Positions 42,178 through 51,854 of a DNA stretch of 64,000 bases are shown piece by piece. Numbering within the stretch: position 1 is the stretch's first letter; the number at the start of each line of letters is the position of its first letter. Source of the stretch: Desulfovibrio ferrophilus. Its GTDB lineage: Bacteria; Desulfobacterota; Desulfovibrionia; Desulfovibrionales; Desulfovibrionaceae. Under the pieces are notes generated by a model, which was not told the DNA's origin, ran no database searches, and was given only the letters and a program-made list of their open reading frames with translations. The stretch covers positions 1 to 64,000 of the forward strand of contig NZ_AP017378.1 in assembly GCF_003966735.1 (NCBI RefSeq), given 5' to 3'. Made by a program: the position numbers and the translations under genes.

Positions 42178-44042
42178 GAGATGTTCTCCATCTGGTCTGG
42201 CCTTGCGCCCCAGAGGACGAATTGGCCTTTGCCTCTCTGCTTGGCGCGATACATGGCCTCGTCGGCGCGTTCAAGCAGGGTTTCCATGTCCTGTCCGTCT
42301 GCGGGGTAGAGGCTTCCGCCGATGCTGACTCCAATGTGAATGGGGTTCTTGCTGATGGCGTATTCGGCCCCAAGGGCTGTGATGATATCTTCTGCGATTT
42401 GGGCTGCGTCCTTGTGATTGCGGGTGTTGTGGATCAGTAGGGCGAATTCGTCACCCCCGATACGGGCCAGCAGGTCGGCGTCACGCAGTCGGGATTGGAT
42501 GCGTGTGACGGTTTCGATGAGTACGTCGTCTCCGCCGCGATGTCCGTAAGTATCGTTTATATCTTTGAAATTGTCCATATCAAGAAAAAGCAGGGCCAAG
42601 CCGGAATTTGTACGCTTGGCCTGGGCCAGCATCTTCTCGAAGCTGTGGTCGAAGAAATGCCGGTTGGCTGCTCCCGTGAGGGGGTCACTGAAAGCCCGGC
42701 GCTCCAATTCCTGCTCGGAGCATTTGCGGTCGGTAATGTCCTGGAGGATGCCTTCGATGCCTGCGACCTTTCCATTTTTGTCCTTGATGGGGTGGCTGCT
42801 GAGGCTCAACCAGATTTCAGCGCCATCCCGGCGGCGCGCCTTTGATTCAAAATTCTTGACCTGTCCTTTTGTGGCGAGGAGCTCATAGAATCGGGATAGA
42901 TCTGCCGGGTCGGCCACAAACGTCCTGATGTCATGGACTTCTTCAATGAGTTCGCGTGGGTTGGTGTAGCCAAGAATGTCGGCCAGGGCCTGATTCGCCT
43001 TGCGGAAGCGATGGTTGATGTCCGTGCGATAGATGCCCTCCATGGCGTTCTCGAAAATGGTACGGTAGCTTGCTTCCGCAGCCCGTAAGTTGCTCAGGGC
43101 CTTGTTGAGGTGGCGTGTTCTGCGTTTGACGCGGTCTTCCAACTCTTCATTGGCGCGTTGCAAGGCCATTTCATTAGACCGGAGAGAGTCGATCATGGTG
43201 TGGATGATCAGGGATGTGATGGCTGCGGAGGCGGTGAAAATCTGTAGGATATGGATGGAAAACGGATAGCCCATCTTGGCAAAGTGGCCTTGCCCGATCA
43301 TGGTCCAGATTACGGCATAGACGAAGATCATGGCCAGCAGCAGAGTGATGATTCTGTGGCCGGTACGGAACGTGGCCCAGGCCATGATGGGGATAAAGAC
43401 GAAGGGCAGAGGGTACTGGGCAAAGATGATGTGTCCTTCCGAGGAAAAGACAAAGTGAGACAGGACAGCGGCGCAGGCAAACATTCCGACCCCTTCCAGA
43501 GAGCGAAGAGTCGGGGGAAGATTGAGGGGAATGCGTGTCCATGCCGTGACCAATGGTGCCACGATGACGATGCCTGTCATGTCCGAGACATACCAGGTCC
43601 AGTAGGGCAAGGTCGCGTCTTCAAGGGGGTGGATTGAGCCCACCTTCAAGGAAATGATGCCCAGCAGGGCGGCTAGGAACGCGCTGAGCACCGGGCCTGC
43701 GAAAATGAACTGTAGCATCCCGTTGAGGGAATCGAGGAAGGAGTTCTTTCCAGTGACCTTGCGAAGGATCAGACCGCCAATACCAAGGCACAGGGTGTTG
43801 CCGCCCGCCAAAAGGAAGGCCATCGATGGAGTGTGCCCGGTCATCATGGCAGCCAGGGCGTCGGCAATGAGGATTCCGGCTGCGGGCGCAGCGCCCAGAA
43901 GATAGAAGGACACGAAACCGACCCCGGCAGCAGGCCAGACAGGGACCACGCTGTCGGGGAAAGGGGCGAGCGCCTGGGCAGCTCTGGCGAGCAGAAAGAA
44001 GGCCAGTCCTGGCAGGAGATATTTTGAGAAGAACCGCATCAC
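42174..44042 (-). CDS. MASE1-PAS-GGDEF diguanylate cyclase
   Basis: 622 residues. An N-terminal eight-helix MASE1 membrane sensor (about 1-290), one PAS domain (about 330-445, YRTIFENAMEGIYRTDINHRF), and a GGDEF domain with intact active site (RIGGDEF) and intact I-site RDAD. Its stop overlaps the start of the 1262-residue c-di-GMP enzyme (ATGA, 42174-42177). The two together form a sensory pair acting on the same second messenger. Confidence 0.94.
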   Translation of the reverse strand: MMRFFSKYLLPGLAFFLLARAAQALAPFPDSVVPVWPAAGVGFVSFYLLGAAPAAGILIADALAAMMTGHTPSMAFLLAGGNTLCLGIGGLILRKVTGKNSFLDSLNGMLQFIFAGPVLSAFLAALLGIISLKVGSIHPLEDATLPYWTWYVSDMTGIVIVAPLVTAWTRIPLNLPPTLRSLEGVGMFACAAVLSHFVFSSEGHIIFAQYPLPFVFIPIMAWATFRTGHRIITLLLAMIFVYAVIWTMIGQGHFAKMGYPFSIHILQIFTASAAITSLIIHTMIDSLRSNEMALQRANEELEDRVKRRTRHLNKALSNLRAAEASYRTIFENAMEGIYRTDINHRFRKANQALADILGYTNPRELIEEVHDIRTFVADPADLSRFYELLATKGQVKNFESKARRRDGAEIWLSLSSHPIKDKNGKVAGIEGILQDITDRKCSEQELERRAFSDPLTGAANRHFFDHSFEKMLAQAKRTNSGLALLFLDMDNFKDINDTYGHRGGDDVLIETVTRIQSRLRDADLLARIGGDEFALLIHNTRNHKDAAQIAEDIITALGAEYAISKNPIHIGVSIGGSLYPADGQDMETLLERADEAMYRAKQRGKGQFVLWGARPDQMENIS

Positions 44043-44199
44043 GCCACCCTGGTTAAACTAGTTTGGTCTATTAACTGTTTACGCAATAACTGCCCGGGAT
44101 GCAAAGCGACGGTATGATATCATCTTGCATGGGACATTGCGTCGCTCAGTTGGGAAGAGTTGAAATCAGGATGACTGTGGGAATTGTGGTGGAGAGTCT

Positions 44200-44628
44200 T
44201 CAGGACTCGATATAGCCGCCGGCAATGAGTTTGCTCGGATCACGATGGCAGGACATGGCCGTCAGCATGCGGGAGAAGCCGAGCTTTTCATAGAAAGCCT
44301 CTTTTCCGGGGACCGAATAGAGTATGACGTGTTCCACATCAAGTTTGTCCAATATGGCTTTCATCATGCCGTTACCCAGACCCTGGCCTTGATATTCCGG
44401 CAGGATGCAGAGATCATAGATCGCGGCCTGATAGACACCATCGGAGATGGCTCGGCCCAATCCGATGAGTGTTTCGCCATGGTAGGCGAAGCAAACGGTA
44501 TGACTGGCCTCGAAGGCTTTTTTCAGACGTCCGGGGATGCGCATGCCTAGCGGCGCGCGCACAAAGACCTCGGCAGCCTCGTTCCAATCTACTCCATTGC
44601 AGTCAAATTTGAGAGTGTGGCCCATCAT
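44200..44628 (-). CDS. GNAT-family N-acetyltransferase
   Basis: 142 residues from ATG 44628 (MMGHTLKFDCNG), set by an AGGGAGA ribosome site; the longer frame is not supported. The acetyl-CoA motif A reads LCILPEYQGQGLGNGMMKAIL, and a terminal YEKLGF motif B follows. Substrate unknown. Confidence 0.9.
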   Translation of the reverse strand: MMGHTLKFDCNGVDWNEAAEVFVRAPLGMRIPGRLKKAFEASHTVCFAYHGETLIGLGRAISDGVYQAAIYDLCILPEYQGQGLGNGMMKAILDKLDVEHVILYSVPGKEAFYEKLGFSRMLTAMSCHRDPSKLIAGGYIES

Positions 44629-44746
44629 GTTCTCCCTGTCTGCCGAGGTCCTACCCGAGGGTGCTTTCGGGGGCAAGGCCCGAGCTTGATGCCTGGCCTC
44701 CGGCAGTGTATGCCTGCACCTGCAAACTCGTACCCTGGAGAGACCC

Positions 44747-44968
44747 ATGCAATATGTCATTCCCATCGTACTTGCCCTGCTTGGGCTGTTGTCCCTCAAT
44801 CTGATTCGAGTGGGAATCAGGACTGGTAAAATTCAATCCCGGTTGCTGAATATTTCCCGCGAGGAATCGGCCTTTTCTTTCTGGTCTGCCATTATTTTTC
44901 AGATCCTTGTCTCGGCTCTGTGCTTTGTGGGGGCCTACTGGCACATGGAACTCAGTGGTGCCATCTAG
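44747..44968 (+). CDS. Small membrane protein, two helices
   Basis: 73 residues with an N-terminal helix (about 2-22) and a C-terminal helix (about 45-65), a basic loop between. GGAGAG precedes the start. No family recognised. Confidence 0.75.
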   Translation: MQYVIPIVLALLGLLSLNLIRVGIRTGKIQSRLLNISREESAFSFWSAIIFQILVSALCFVGAYWHMELSGAI

Positions 44969-45058
44969 CATAATCAAATTCTTCCACTTTTTCCGCTGAT
45001 CGAGTATAGTAAAACCATGGCCGGAGTTTTTCCTGTCATGGTCGCGGAGGTGGTTTTG

Positions 45059-45934
45059 ATGGATAAGCATCTGCTGGTTACCCTGAGCACGGACCCCAGT
45101 GCCCTGTGCGGGGTGCGTTTTGTTGCCGATTTTTTCAGTGCCCCGGAGCATCTCCGGCTGACCTTTTTCTATACCGATTCGGACCCGAAGTCCGCAGTGG
45201 CTGAAGCAGGTGGACATCTGCTTCAGGAGCTCAGCTGTGATATCGACTCGTCGCAGAGTCCTGTCAGTGGCGCTCTGGAAAAGGCACGGCAACTTCTGTG
45301 CGGCAAGGGCTTCGGGGCCGGGCACATGGAAGCAAAGATCGTTTTCAAACGATATTCCAAGATCATGGATATCATTCTTGAAAGCGAAAAGGGCCTCTAT
45401 GACGCCTTGGTGCTTGGGCGCCGCGGGCTGACCCGTCTGGAGGAGGCCTTCGGGTCCAGCGTGAGCCGTGGGGTGCTGGAAAAGCATGTGGGTGCCCCGT
45501 TGTGGATTTGCCGCAACGTTGAAGAAGGTCGCAAGAACGTGCTGCTCTGTGTGGACGGCTCAACCTCAAGCCTGGCCATGGCGGACCATGTGGGCTTCAT
45601 GCTGGAGCATGAACCGCGACATGACGTGACAATGCTGAGCATTGTTCCCAAGAATGGTGACGAGGGGCGAAGGCAGGCCGAGAAGGCTCTGGAAGGGAGC
45701 ATGGCGGCCCTACTGGATAATAATCTTTCCGAGGAGCGCATCTCCGCGCGTATCGTGGAATCCAGAAAAATATCTGAAACAATTCTGGAGGAGGCTGATG
45801 CGGGGCGCTATGCGGTGGTGGCCATGGGCCGGACCGGAGTCGGGCAGGGGCGTTTTCCCCGTCTGTTCATGGGATCGGCCAGCGATACGATCTATCAGCA
45901 GCTTGAGGGCGCTGCCCTGTGGGTTTGCCGCTGA
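45059..45934 (+). CDS. Tandem universal stress protein (UspA x2)
   Basis: 291 residues; ATG 45059 after GCGGAGGT is preferred to the upstream frame. Two UspA domains: the first ends with LGRRGLTRLEEAFGSSVSRG, the second begins with VLLCVDGSTSSLAMADHVGF and ends GRTGVGQGRFPRLFMGSAS. Tandem Usp proteins bind ATP or act as stress scaffolds. It lies 197 bp upstream of the CoA-disulfide reductase, but a hairpin and no shared promoter separate them. Confidence 0.92.
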   Translation: MDKHLLVTLSTDPSALCGVRFVADFFSAPEHLRLTFFYTDSDPKSAVAEAGGHLLQELSCDIDSSQSPVSGALEKARQLLCGKGFGAGHMEAKIVFKRYSKIMDIILESEKGLYDALVLGRRGLTRLEEAFGSSVSRGVLEKHVGAPLWICRNVEEGRKNVLLCVDGSTSSLAMADHVGFMLEHEPRHDVTMLSIVPKNGDEGRRQAEKALEGSMAALLDNNLSEERISARIVESRKISETILEEADAGRYAVVAMGRTGVGQGRFPRLFMGSASDTIYQQLEGAALWVCR

Positions 45935-46131
45935 CGGGATATCCGGGTTCTTCGGAATATTCCTTTTGACTTGCTATTTCCTTAGTGAAAAACTCGGGTT
46001 TGCGGGTGTTTGAAAAAAAGAGCAGCCGTGCTACAGACCCGACGTTTAAGCAACTAATGGGCCGCGTCCCGCCGGTTTTTTTTACCGCTGGCGGGCAAGC
46101 GACCGGACGATACTGCAAGGAGAAAGTCTTC

Positions 46132-47844
46132 ATGCCCAAGAAAATTGTGATTATCGGGGCCGTGGCCCTTGGGCCCAAAGCGGCCTGCCGTGCCCGTCGC
46201 CTTGACCCGGAAGCCGAGATTACCGTTGTGGACCGTGACTCCATTATTTCCTATGGCGGCTGCGGCATTCCTTATTATGTCAGCGGTGATATTGCCGAGG
46301 TTAAAGAGTTGTGCTCCACAGTGTACCACGCCGTGCGTGATCCGGAATTTTTCCGGCAGTACAAGCGGGTCAATGTCCTGACCAGGACCGAAGCCATTTC
46401 CATTGACCGCAAGGCCAAGACCGTACTGATCAAGAGCCTGGAGACCGGTAAGGAAAGTGAACTCGAGTACGACAGCCTTGTCTTTGCCACCGGGTCCACT
46501 CCCTTCGTGCCGCCGGTTCCCGGCCATGATCTGCAGGGTGTCTTCACCGTTTCCAACCTGCACAAAGCCACACTCATCAAGGATAAGATCGCGGCTGGCG
46601 AAATTGATAATGCCGTCGTGGTTGGCGGTGGTGCCATTGGTCTTGAAATGGCCGAGGCCCTGACTGCGCTGTGGGGGATCAAGACCACCGTGGTGGAAAT
46701 GTGTGATCACGTTTTGCCGCAGGCCTTTGGCCCCGGGCTGGCACGGATGGTGGAAAATCATCTGCGTGAGAACGACGTGGATGTGATGTCCTCCACCCGT
46801 CTGTTGGAGATCAGCGGCGATGCCGATGGTCGTGTGGCTGGAGTCAAGACAGACAAAGGAGAGATCCCCTGCCAGTTGGTGATCTTTGGTGTGGGCGCAC
46901 GTCCCAACACGCAGATCGGTCAGGAGGCCGGACTGGCTGTAGGACCGTGGGGCGGTTTGCTGGTGGATGCGCGGATGCGTACTTCCGATCCCAGCATCTA
47001 TGCTGGCGGCGACTGCTGTGAAGTCCGCAACCTGATTACCGGTGGGAGCAGCTATCTGCCGTTGGGTTCTCTGGCTAATCGTCAGGGCCGTGTCATTGGC
47101 ACCAATGTGGCTGGCGGCAACGAACGTTTCGAGGGCGCTGTGGGCACGTTCTGCCTGAAGGCTTTCGAGTTGGGCGTGGCCAAAGCCGGATTGACGCTCA
47201 AACAGGCCCGCGACGCCGGGTTCGATGCCGAAGAGGGAATGGTGGTTATGGCCGACCGCGCGCATTTCTTCCCCGGGAACGAGCTGATGTTCATGAGCCT
47301 GATTGCGGATCGCAAAACCCGCCGTGTATTGGGTATCGAAGCTGTTGGTCCACAAGGCGATGCAGTCAAGGCCCGGGTTGATGCCGTCGCCGTACTGCTG
47401 CCCCACAAGCCTGATCTGGATGATATTTCCAATCTTGAGGTGGGCTATGCTCCGCCGTACGCATCGGCCATGGATATCGTTAATGCTGCGGGCAATGCCC
47501 TGAAGAACATCATGGATGGGTTCAGTGATCCCATCGATCCGGTGACCTTCCTGGAGATGCTCGAGGATGAGAATAACGTGTTTTTGGACGTGAGAGCCGA
47601 AAAAGTCTCCAGAAAGATGCAGGCCATTTACGGTGATCGTTGGATCTGCCTGCCCCAGGATGATCTGCCTGCGCGTTGGGAAGAACTGCCCCGTGACAAA
47701 CGCTTGCATGTGTTCTGCAACACAGGGTTGCGCTCTTACGAGAGTCAGTTGTTCCTGCGCGAGAAGGGCTTCACTGATTTGAAGAACATTGCTGGTGGCT
47801 ATGCCACGGCACGTTTGCTCAAACCCGGAATCGACGAAAAGTAG
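46132..47844 (+). CDS. CoA-disulfide/persulfide reductase with rhodanese domain
   Basis: 570 residues. N-terminal FAD-binding fold, active-site cysteine C44 in YGGCGIPYYV, second nucleotide fold VVVGGGAIGLEMAEAL, and a C-terminal rhodanese domain with Cys529 in FCNTGLRS. This architecture is that of CoADR-Rhd/Npsr-type enzymes, which reduce CoA disulfide or CoA persulfide/polysulfide with NAD(P)H. Start set by AAGGAG 46118-46122. It fits sulfur-compound or oxidative-stress defence in a sulfate reducer. Confidence 0.93.
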   Translation: MPKKIVIIGAVALGPKAACRARRLDPEAEITVVDRDSIISYGGCGIPYYVSGDIAEVKELCSTVYHAVRDPEFFRQYKRVNVLTRTEAISIDRKAKTVLIKSLETGKESELEYDSLVFATGSTPFVPPVPGHDLQGVFTVSNLHKATLIKDKIAAGEIDNAVVVGGGAIGLEMAEALTALWGIKTTVVEMCDHVLPQAFGPGLARMVENHLRENDVDVMSSTRLLEISGDADGRVAGVKTDKGEIPCQLVIFGVGARPNTQIGQEAGLAVGPWGGLLVDARMRTSDPSIYAGGDCCEVRNLITGGSSYLPLGSLANRQGRVIGTNVAGGNERFEGAVGTFCLKAFELGVAKAGLTLKQARDAGFDAEEGMVVMADRAHFFPGNELMFMSLIADRKTRRVLGIEAVGPQGDAVKARVDAVAVLLPHKPDLDDISNLEVGYAPPYASAMDIVNAAGNALKNIMDGFSDPIDPVTFLEMLEDENNVFLDVRAEKVSRKMQAIYGDRWICLPQDDLPARWEELPRDKRLHVFCNTGLRSYESQLFLREKGFTDLKNIAGGYATARLLKPGIDEK

Positions 47845-47868
47845 CCTTTCCGATCAAACATAAATCAG

Positions 47869-47901
47869 CCCTCGTGCCTGTTCTGGTGCGGGGGTTTTTT
47901 T
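47869..47901 (+). terminator. Intrinsic terminator
   Basis: Imperfect stem CCCTCGTGCC/GGTGCGGGGG (47869-47878 with 47885-47894, with G-U pairs) and seven T residues. Confidence 0.8.
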
Positions 47902-47993
47902 GTGGTTTGCCATTCTGGAGCCCCTTTGGTTTTCATGAACCTTTGCTCGTGTTAGGGTTATCTGGATTCCTGTAGGTGAGCGAGAGGTGGGCC

Positions 47994-49463
47994 ATGAGCA
48001 ATGAAGTGAAGTTGACCGTCCCGGCGGACAGACGTTTTTTGGAAGGCATTCTGGATTTCGTTTCAGACTATGCCAAGGTCATGGGCATTCAGGGGCGGGA
48101 GCAGGATGAAATCCGCCTTGCCCTGGAAGAGGCTCTGGTCAATGTCATCGAACATGGTTTCGCGGGGGGAGCGAAGGAGTCGTTTCACCTTGAAATGTCC
48201 GCCTCAGGTGGCGGGCTGACATTTCTTGTCAGGGAACGGGGGCTGCCCTTTGATCCCGATGTTCTGGAACAGACAACAGCAGGGGACGTTAGCGAGGGGG
48301 CGCCGATCAAAGGCTTGGGATTGAAAATTCTCAGGCGTTACATGGACGAGGTCAGTTTTCGAAGTCTGGGGGTGGAAGGCAAGGAGACAAATCTGGTCAA
48401 AAGACTCTCCTTTGAGGATGAGCCCTTGCCGGAGGAAGAGGTTCGTGTTGAGCAACCACCTCTGCCCGAGGACTTGCACTTTGATGTTCGGCGCATGCGT
48501 CCGCACGAGGCTCTGGAGGTGGCGCGGTTGGCGTACCACGCCTATGGCTACACGTATAGCAAGCTCCAGATCTATGATCCGTCTGTTATTCGGCTCATGA
48601 ATGATCAGGATACTCTGGCTTCCTTCGTGGCGGTAACGGATGAGGGCGAAATTATGGGGCACGCGGCGCTGGTGCACCATGATGAATCACCCAAGGTTCC
48701 CGAATTGGGTGTGGTCTTTGTGAACCCCCGGTTCCGTAAGCGTGGCTGCATGAAACGACTGACAGCCTGGCTGGTGGAGGAAGCACGACAGCGCAAGGCC
48801 TATGGCTTGTTTGCCCAAGGGGTGTGTAGCCATTCCTATTCGCAAAAGGCTCTGCATGATGTTGGGCTTCAACCCTGTGTGTTGCGCCTGGCTTGTGCTC
48901 CGTTCAGGGAATACAAGGGAATTGACGGGGTACAGGGGCGTGAAAGCTTTATTACCTGTCATCGCTACATCAACGCTGGCCCGGGCAAGCCACTTTTTTT
49001 CCCGCAGGAACATGCCGAAATGCTGACCAGGATTTATGGCTGGCAGGACCGTGGGGTGAGTGTGAGTATCGTTCCCAAGGGGTTGGAGCTTTCCGATCGG
49101 CCATTGTCTCTGGATTTCAACATGGATTCAAAGTCCACGGCCAGCATGCGAGTTAGGCGGTATGGCAAGGGTATTGCTGCTGAAGTCCTGCTTCGGTTGC
49201 GTCAGGCCTGTCTGGAACGCATGGATGTGGTTTTTCTGGGGTTGGATCTGTCGGATCCGCTTAGCGCACAGTTGGTGCCCGAATTTGAGAGCATGGGGTT
49301 CTTTTTTGCGGGGGTGATGCCCGGTGGTGGAGGCAAGGATCATTTGATTCTGCAGTATCTGAACAATGTGAAGCTTGATTTCAGGGCGCTTCAGGCCGGC
49401 AATGATCAGGGACGTGAGTTGATCACCTATGTGCAGGGATGTGAGGCAAAGTCGAAGTCTTGA
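47994..49463 (+). CDS. RsbW-like ATPase fused to GNAT acetyltransferase
   Basis: 489 residues. The N-terminal 145 residues are an anti-sigma/HATPase_c_2 fold: N box EEALVNVIEHGF, then ERGLPFDPD (G1-like) and GLGLKILRRYMDEVSF (G2). The middle (about 165-300) is a GNAT acyltransferase with VVFVNPRFRKRGCMKRLTAW, and the last 180 residues are another, divergent domain. GAGAGGTGG precedes the start. Fusion of a serine-kinase-like anti-sigma module and an acetyltransferase suggests a stress-signalling protein; no sigma factor or anti-anti-sigma gene is nearby. Confidence 0.85.
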   Translation: MSNEVKLTVPADRRFLEGILDFVSDYAKVMGIQGREQDEIRLALEEALVNVIEHGFAGGAKESFHLEMSASGGGLTFLVRERGLPFDPDVLEQTTAGDVSEGAPIKGLGLKILRRYMDEVSFRSLGVEGKETNLVKRLSFEDEPLPEEEVRVEQPPLPEDLHFDVRRMRPHEALEVARLAYHAYGYTYSKLQIYDPSVIRLMNDQDTLASFVAVTDEGEIMGHAALVHHDESPKVPELGVVFVNPRFRKRGCMKRLTAWLVEEARQRKAYGLFAQGVCSHSYSQKALHDVGLQPCVLRLACAPFREYKGIDGVQGRESFITCHRYINAGPGKPLFFPQEHAEMLTRIYGWQDRGVSVSIVPKGLELSDRPLSLDFNMDSKSTASMRVRRYGKGIAAEVLLRLRQACLERMDVVFLGLDLSDPLSAQLVPEFESMGFFFAGVMPGGGGKDHLILQYLNNVKLDFRALQAGNDQGRELITYVQGCEAKSKS

Positions 49464-49485
49464 ATCACTGGTTTCAGCCAAAATA

Positions 49486-49526
49486 CAGCCCCTCGGACAA
49501 ACAAGGTCCGGGGGGCTGTGTTTTTT
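49486..49526 (+). terminator. Intrinsic terminator
   Basis: Stem CAGCCCCTCGGAC/GTCCGGGGGGCTG (49486-49498 with 49506-49518, one G-T pair) followed by TGTTTTTT. Confidence 0.85.
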
Positions 49527-49562
49527 CAATGAATCGCTCGTCGAGGCGGATTGATCGTATGG

Positions 49563-49787
49563 TTATTCCATCTGGCTGGCCGGGACGTACAGAGGGCAAT
49601 ATTTGCCTTCCAAGCGCACAAAGACGGTTTCCGGCCAATGCATGCTCCGGACGTCGATCCGGGGGTTGGTGATGTTGTCGAGAGTGTAAACAGCCAGCAA
49701 AGTCAGCATCAGGAAGAGAATGGTCAGACGCAAGCGGTGGACTCCTTCGCGGAAAATGTTGCCAGTCCCGATGGCATGAGCAATCAC
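49563..49787 (-). CDS. Small single-helix exported or membrane protein
   Basis: 74 residues from GTG 49787; one membrane helix (LRLTILFLMLTLLAVYTL) near residues 19-36, then a short extracytoplasmic tail with one cysteine (GKYCPLYVP). Weak ribosome site; start uncertain. No family recognised. Confidence 0.5.
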   Translation of the reverse strand: MIAHAIGTGNIFREGVHRLRLTILFLMLTLLAVYTLDNITNPRIDVRSMHWPETVFVRLEGKYCPLYVPASQME

Positions 49788-50081
49788 TGTGCCTGATCGA
49801 CGTTTTTCCGGGATTACTTAACATCTGAAAATATTGAGAATTATCTATATCGATTGGAGGCGTGTTGATCGTGAAGGTGATGGTTCTCCAATAGCCCGAA
49901 TCTGTTGATATTTAGATGAGGGGCTAGCCATGGTTGTGGCACTTGAATGTGCGAAAATACGTTCTTTTTTACACCGATAAGTCTGATATGGTTGATGAAA
50001 TGATGTTTTTCTGATTACTTGCTTATGCAAATGAAAATGGAGAGGTAGTATGAGTCATGTGATATATCCGAGGAGGGATTC

Positions 50082-51749
50082 ATGATCGACCGACGTATGA
50101 TGGTGTTGGTGTCGCTTGTGGCGTTGTCGCTGGTGTTGGGGGCTTGTACTGTCCATATGACGGGCACGGGGGAGAACTCCGTGAATGCGACAGCCATTCC
50201 ATTTAATAAAACGTATGACTTCAGCACAAATCCTTCGTGGGACCCGGCAACCAGCGGCGATTATGGAACCGGTCTGGCGCTGGTTGATATCAATGGTGAT
50301 AATTATCCGGACATGGTTGTTTCCAGCGGCAATGACAAGGCCCTGCAATGTGTGCAGGTCTTTTACAACGACAAGAACGGAAATTTCAAAACAAGTCCGG
50401 ATTGGCATTCCACAGATCGCCAGCATCACGGGCTGCTGGCTGTGGGCGATATTGATGGCAATGGCTATGTGGACGTTGCTGTATCTGTCTTCCTGGGGAA
50501 CCAGAGCGAATATGTGGGTGGTGGAGCCAAGGTCTACATGAACCATGGACCGCCGAATTTTCTTGAGACGACCCCCTCCTGGCAGGTGACGGGCTTCCCC
50601 TCCTTTGGTCTGGACCTTGGGGATATTGACGGTGATGGTGATCTGGATCTGGCTGTGGCCTGCGGCGAACCCATTCCCGGTATCGAGAGCTTCGCCAAGT
50701 GCTCGTTTGAGGGGCAAGCCTCACGTGTGTCTGCGCGCAACAAGGTTAATGCGAACCCTGATCCGCCGTTCAACTGCCAGCAGGTGGTGTATCGCAATGA
50801 CGGTGGAACGTTGGGGAGCACGCCGTGGTGGAAATCCGACGATGCCTATGTGGCTATGGCTTGCCAGTTTGCAGACGTGAACATGGATGGACTGCTTGAC
50901 TTGGCATTCCCTGCGGCTCCGGTCAGGGTCTACCTCGGCCAGCTTGACGGGACCCTTGCCACTTCTCCTTCATGGCAGAGTGTGGATATCAACTATTATG
51001 GCAACGGCATTGATTTTGCCGCCACCATGCACCCCAGCTGGGCTTCGCGGCCCGATACGGTGCCGACTCTGGCGACTTCAGCCAACAATTATATTGGTAA
51101 CGGTCGGGGAGGATTCTCCCTGTATCGTTTTCTGGACCCGTATATCATCCGCTATGCCCCGCATGTGAGCGTCCCGGACTGGCAATCAGCTCAGGGAGGC
51201 TGGGGTTCAGCCGTGCTGTTGGCTGACCTGAACTCGGACGGCAATCTTGATCTGGTGACCCACCGCTGGAATGAACCCGGTCGTAATGATCTGGATGGAA
51301 CCCTCCTTGTGTATACTGGCGACGACGCCATGGTCTCCGCTACCCCGCAATGGGAGTCCGATTCCGTGTCCGTGATCGAGCATATCAGTGCATCGGACCT
51401 GAATGGAAAGGATACGTTTTATGCGACGACAACGTTCGAGGTCACTCAGGACTGGATTAATGACCATTGGCTTCCCGGGCAGAGTCAGGTGGGGATGCAT
51501 GTGGTGTATCTGCCTCACCAATTGGTGGCAGATGTTTTTTCAATCACCAAGAATGGTCAGGCTCTCACGGCTCGTACTGATTATACCGTAGTGCCCGGTC
51601 GAAATTACGTCTCCTTCAACGTCCCCTTGCAGTTGAACGACAAGGTGGTCATTGCCTACTTCTCGCCCTTGAATCCGGATTTGATTTACACCAACTGGAA
51701 CTGCGAGAAGGGAAATTACATCTATTACAACACGAACGGCTATAAATAA
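50082..51749 (+). CDS. FG-GAP/VCBS-repeat lipoprotein
   Basis: 555 residues. A lipobox VLGAC (near residue 22) marks a lipid-anchored protein. Repeated calcium-loop motifs appear: DINGDNYPD, DIDGNGYVD, DIDGDGDLD, DVNMDGLLD and DLNSDGNLD, the signature of FG-GAP beta-propellers found in surface and adhesion proteins. The C-terminus ends in a beta-rich domain. Probably outer-membrane facing. Function not known; could take part in attachment or binding. Confidence 0.88.
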   Translation: MIDRRMMVLVSLVALSLVLGACTVHMTGTGENSVNATAIPFNKTYDFSTNPSWDPATSGDYGTGLALVDINGDNYPDMVVSSGNDKALQCVQVFYNDKNGNFKTSPDWHSTDRQHHGLLAVGDIDGNGYVDVAVSVFLGNQSEYVGGGAKVYMNHGPPNFLETTPSWQVTGFPSFGLDLGDIDGDGDLDLAVACGEPIPGIESFAKCSFEGQASRVSARNKVNANPDPPFNCQQVVYRNDGGTLGSTPWWKSDDAYVAMACQFADVNMDGLLDLAFPAAPVRVYLGQLDGTLATSPSWQSVDINYYGNGIDFAATMHPSWASRPDTVPTLATSANNYIGNGRGGFSLYRFLDPYIIRYAPHVSVPDWQSAQGGWGSAVLLADLNSDGNLDLVTHRWNEPGRNDLDGTLLVYTGDDAMVSATPQWESDSVSVIEHISASDLNGKDTFYATTTFEVTQDWINDHWLPGQSQVGMHVVYLPHQLVADVFSITKNGQALTARTDYTVVPGRNYVSFNVPLQLNDKVVIAYFSPLNPDLIYTNWNCEKGNYIYYNTNGYK

Positions 51750-51763
51750 GCGCGTGCTCAAAC

Positions 51764-51798
51764 AAAAAAGCCCCCCGCCTCGGGAGAAGGCGGGGGGC
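51764..51798 (-). terminator. Intrinsic terminator for putA (minus strand)
   Basis: Stem GCCCCCCGCCT/AGGCGGGGGGC (51770-51780 with 51788-51798). Reading the minus strand, the hairpin is followed by TTTTTTG, so it ends putA transcription. Confidence 0.88.
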
Positions 51799-51854
51799 AG
51801 GTGTTTCAGGACGCACCCGAGAGAGAGGAGAGGGCGCGACCGAAAGCTGCTTGA

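Noticed and set aside
46054-47709. 551-residue minus-strand frame inside the CoA-disulfide reductase gene
   Set aside because: Shadow of a well-recognised flavoprotein; no domain is seen in the minus-strand translation.
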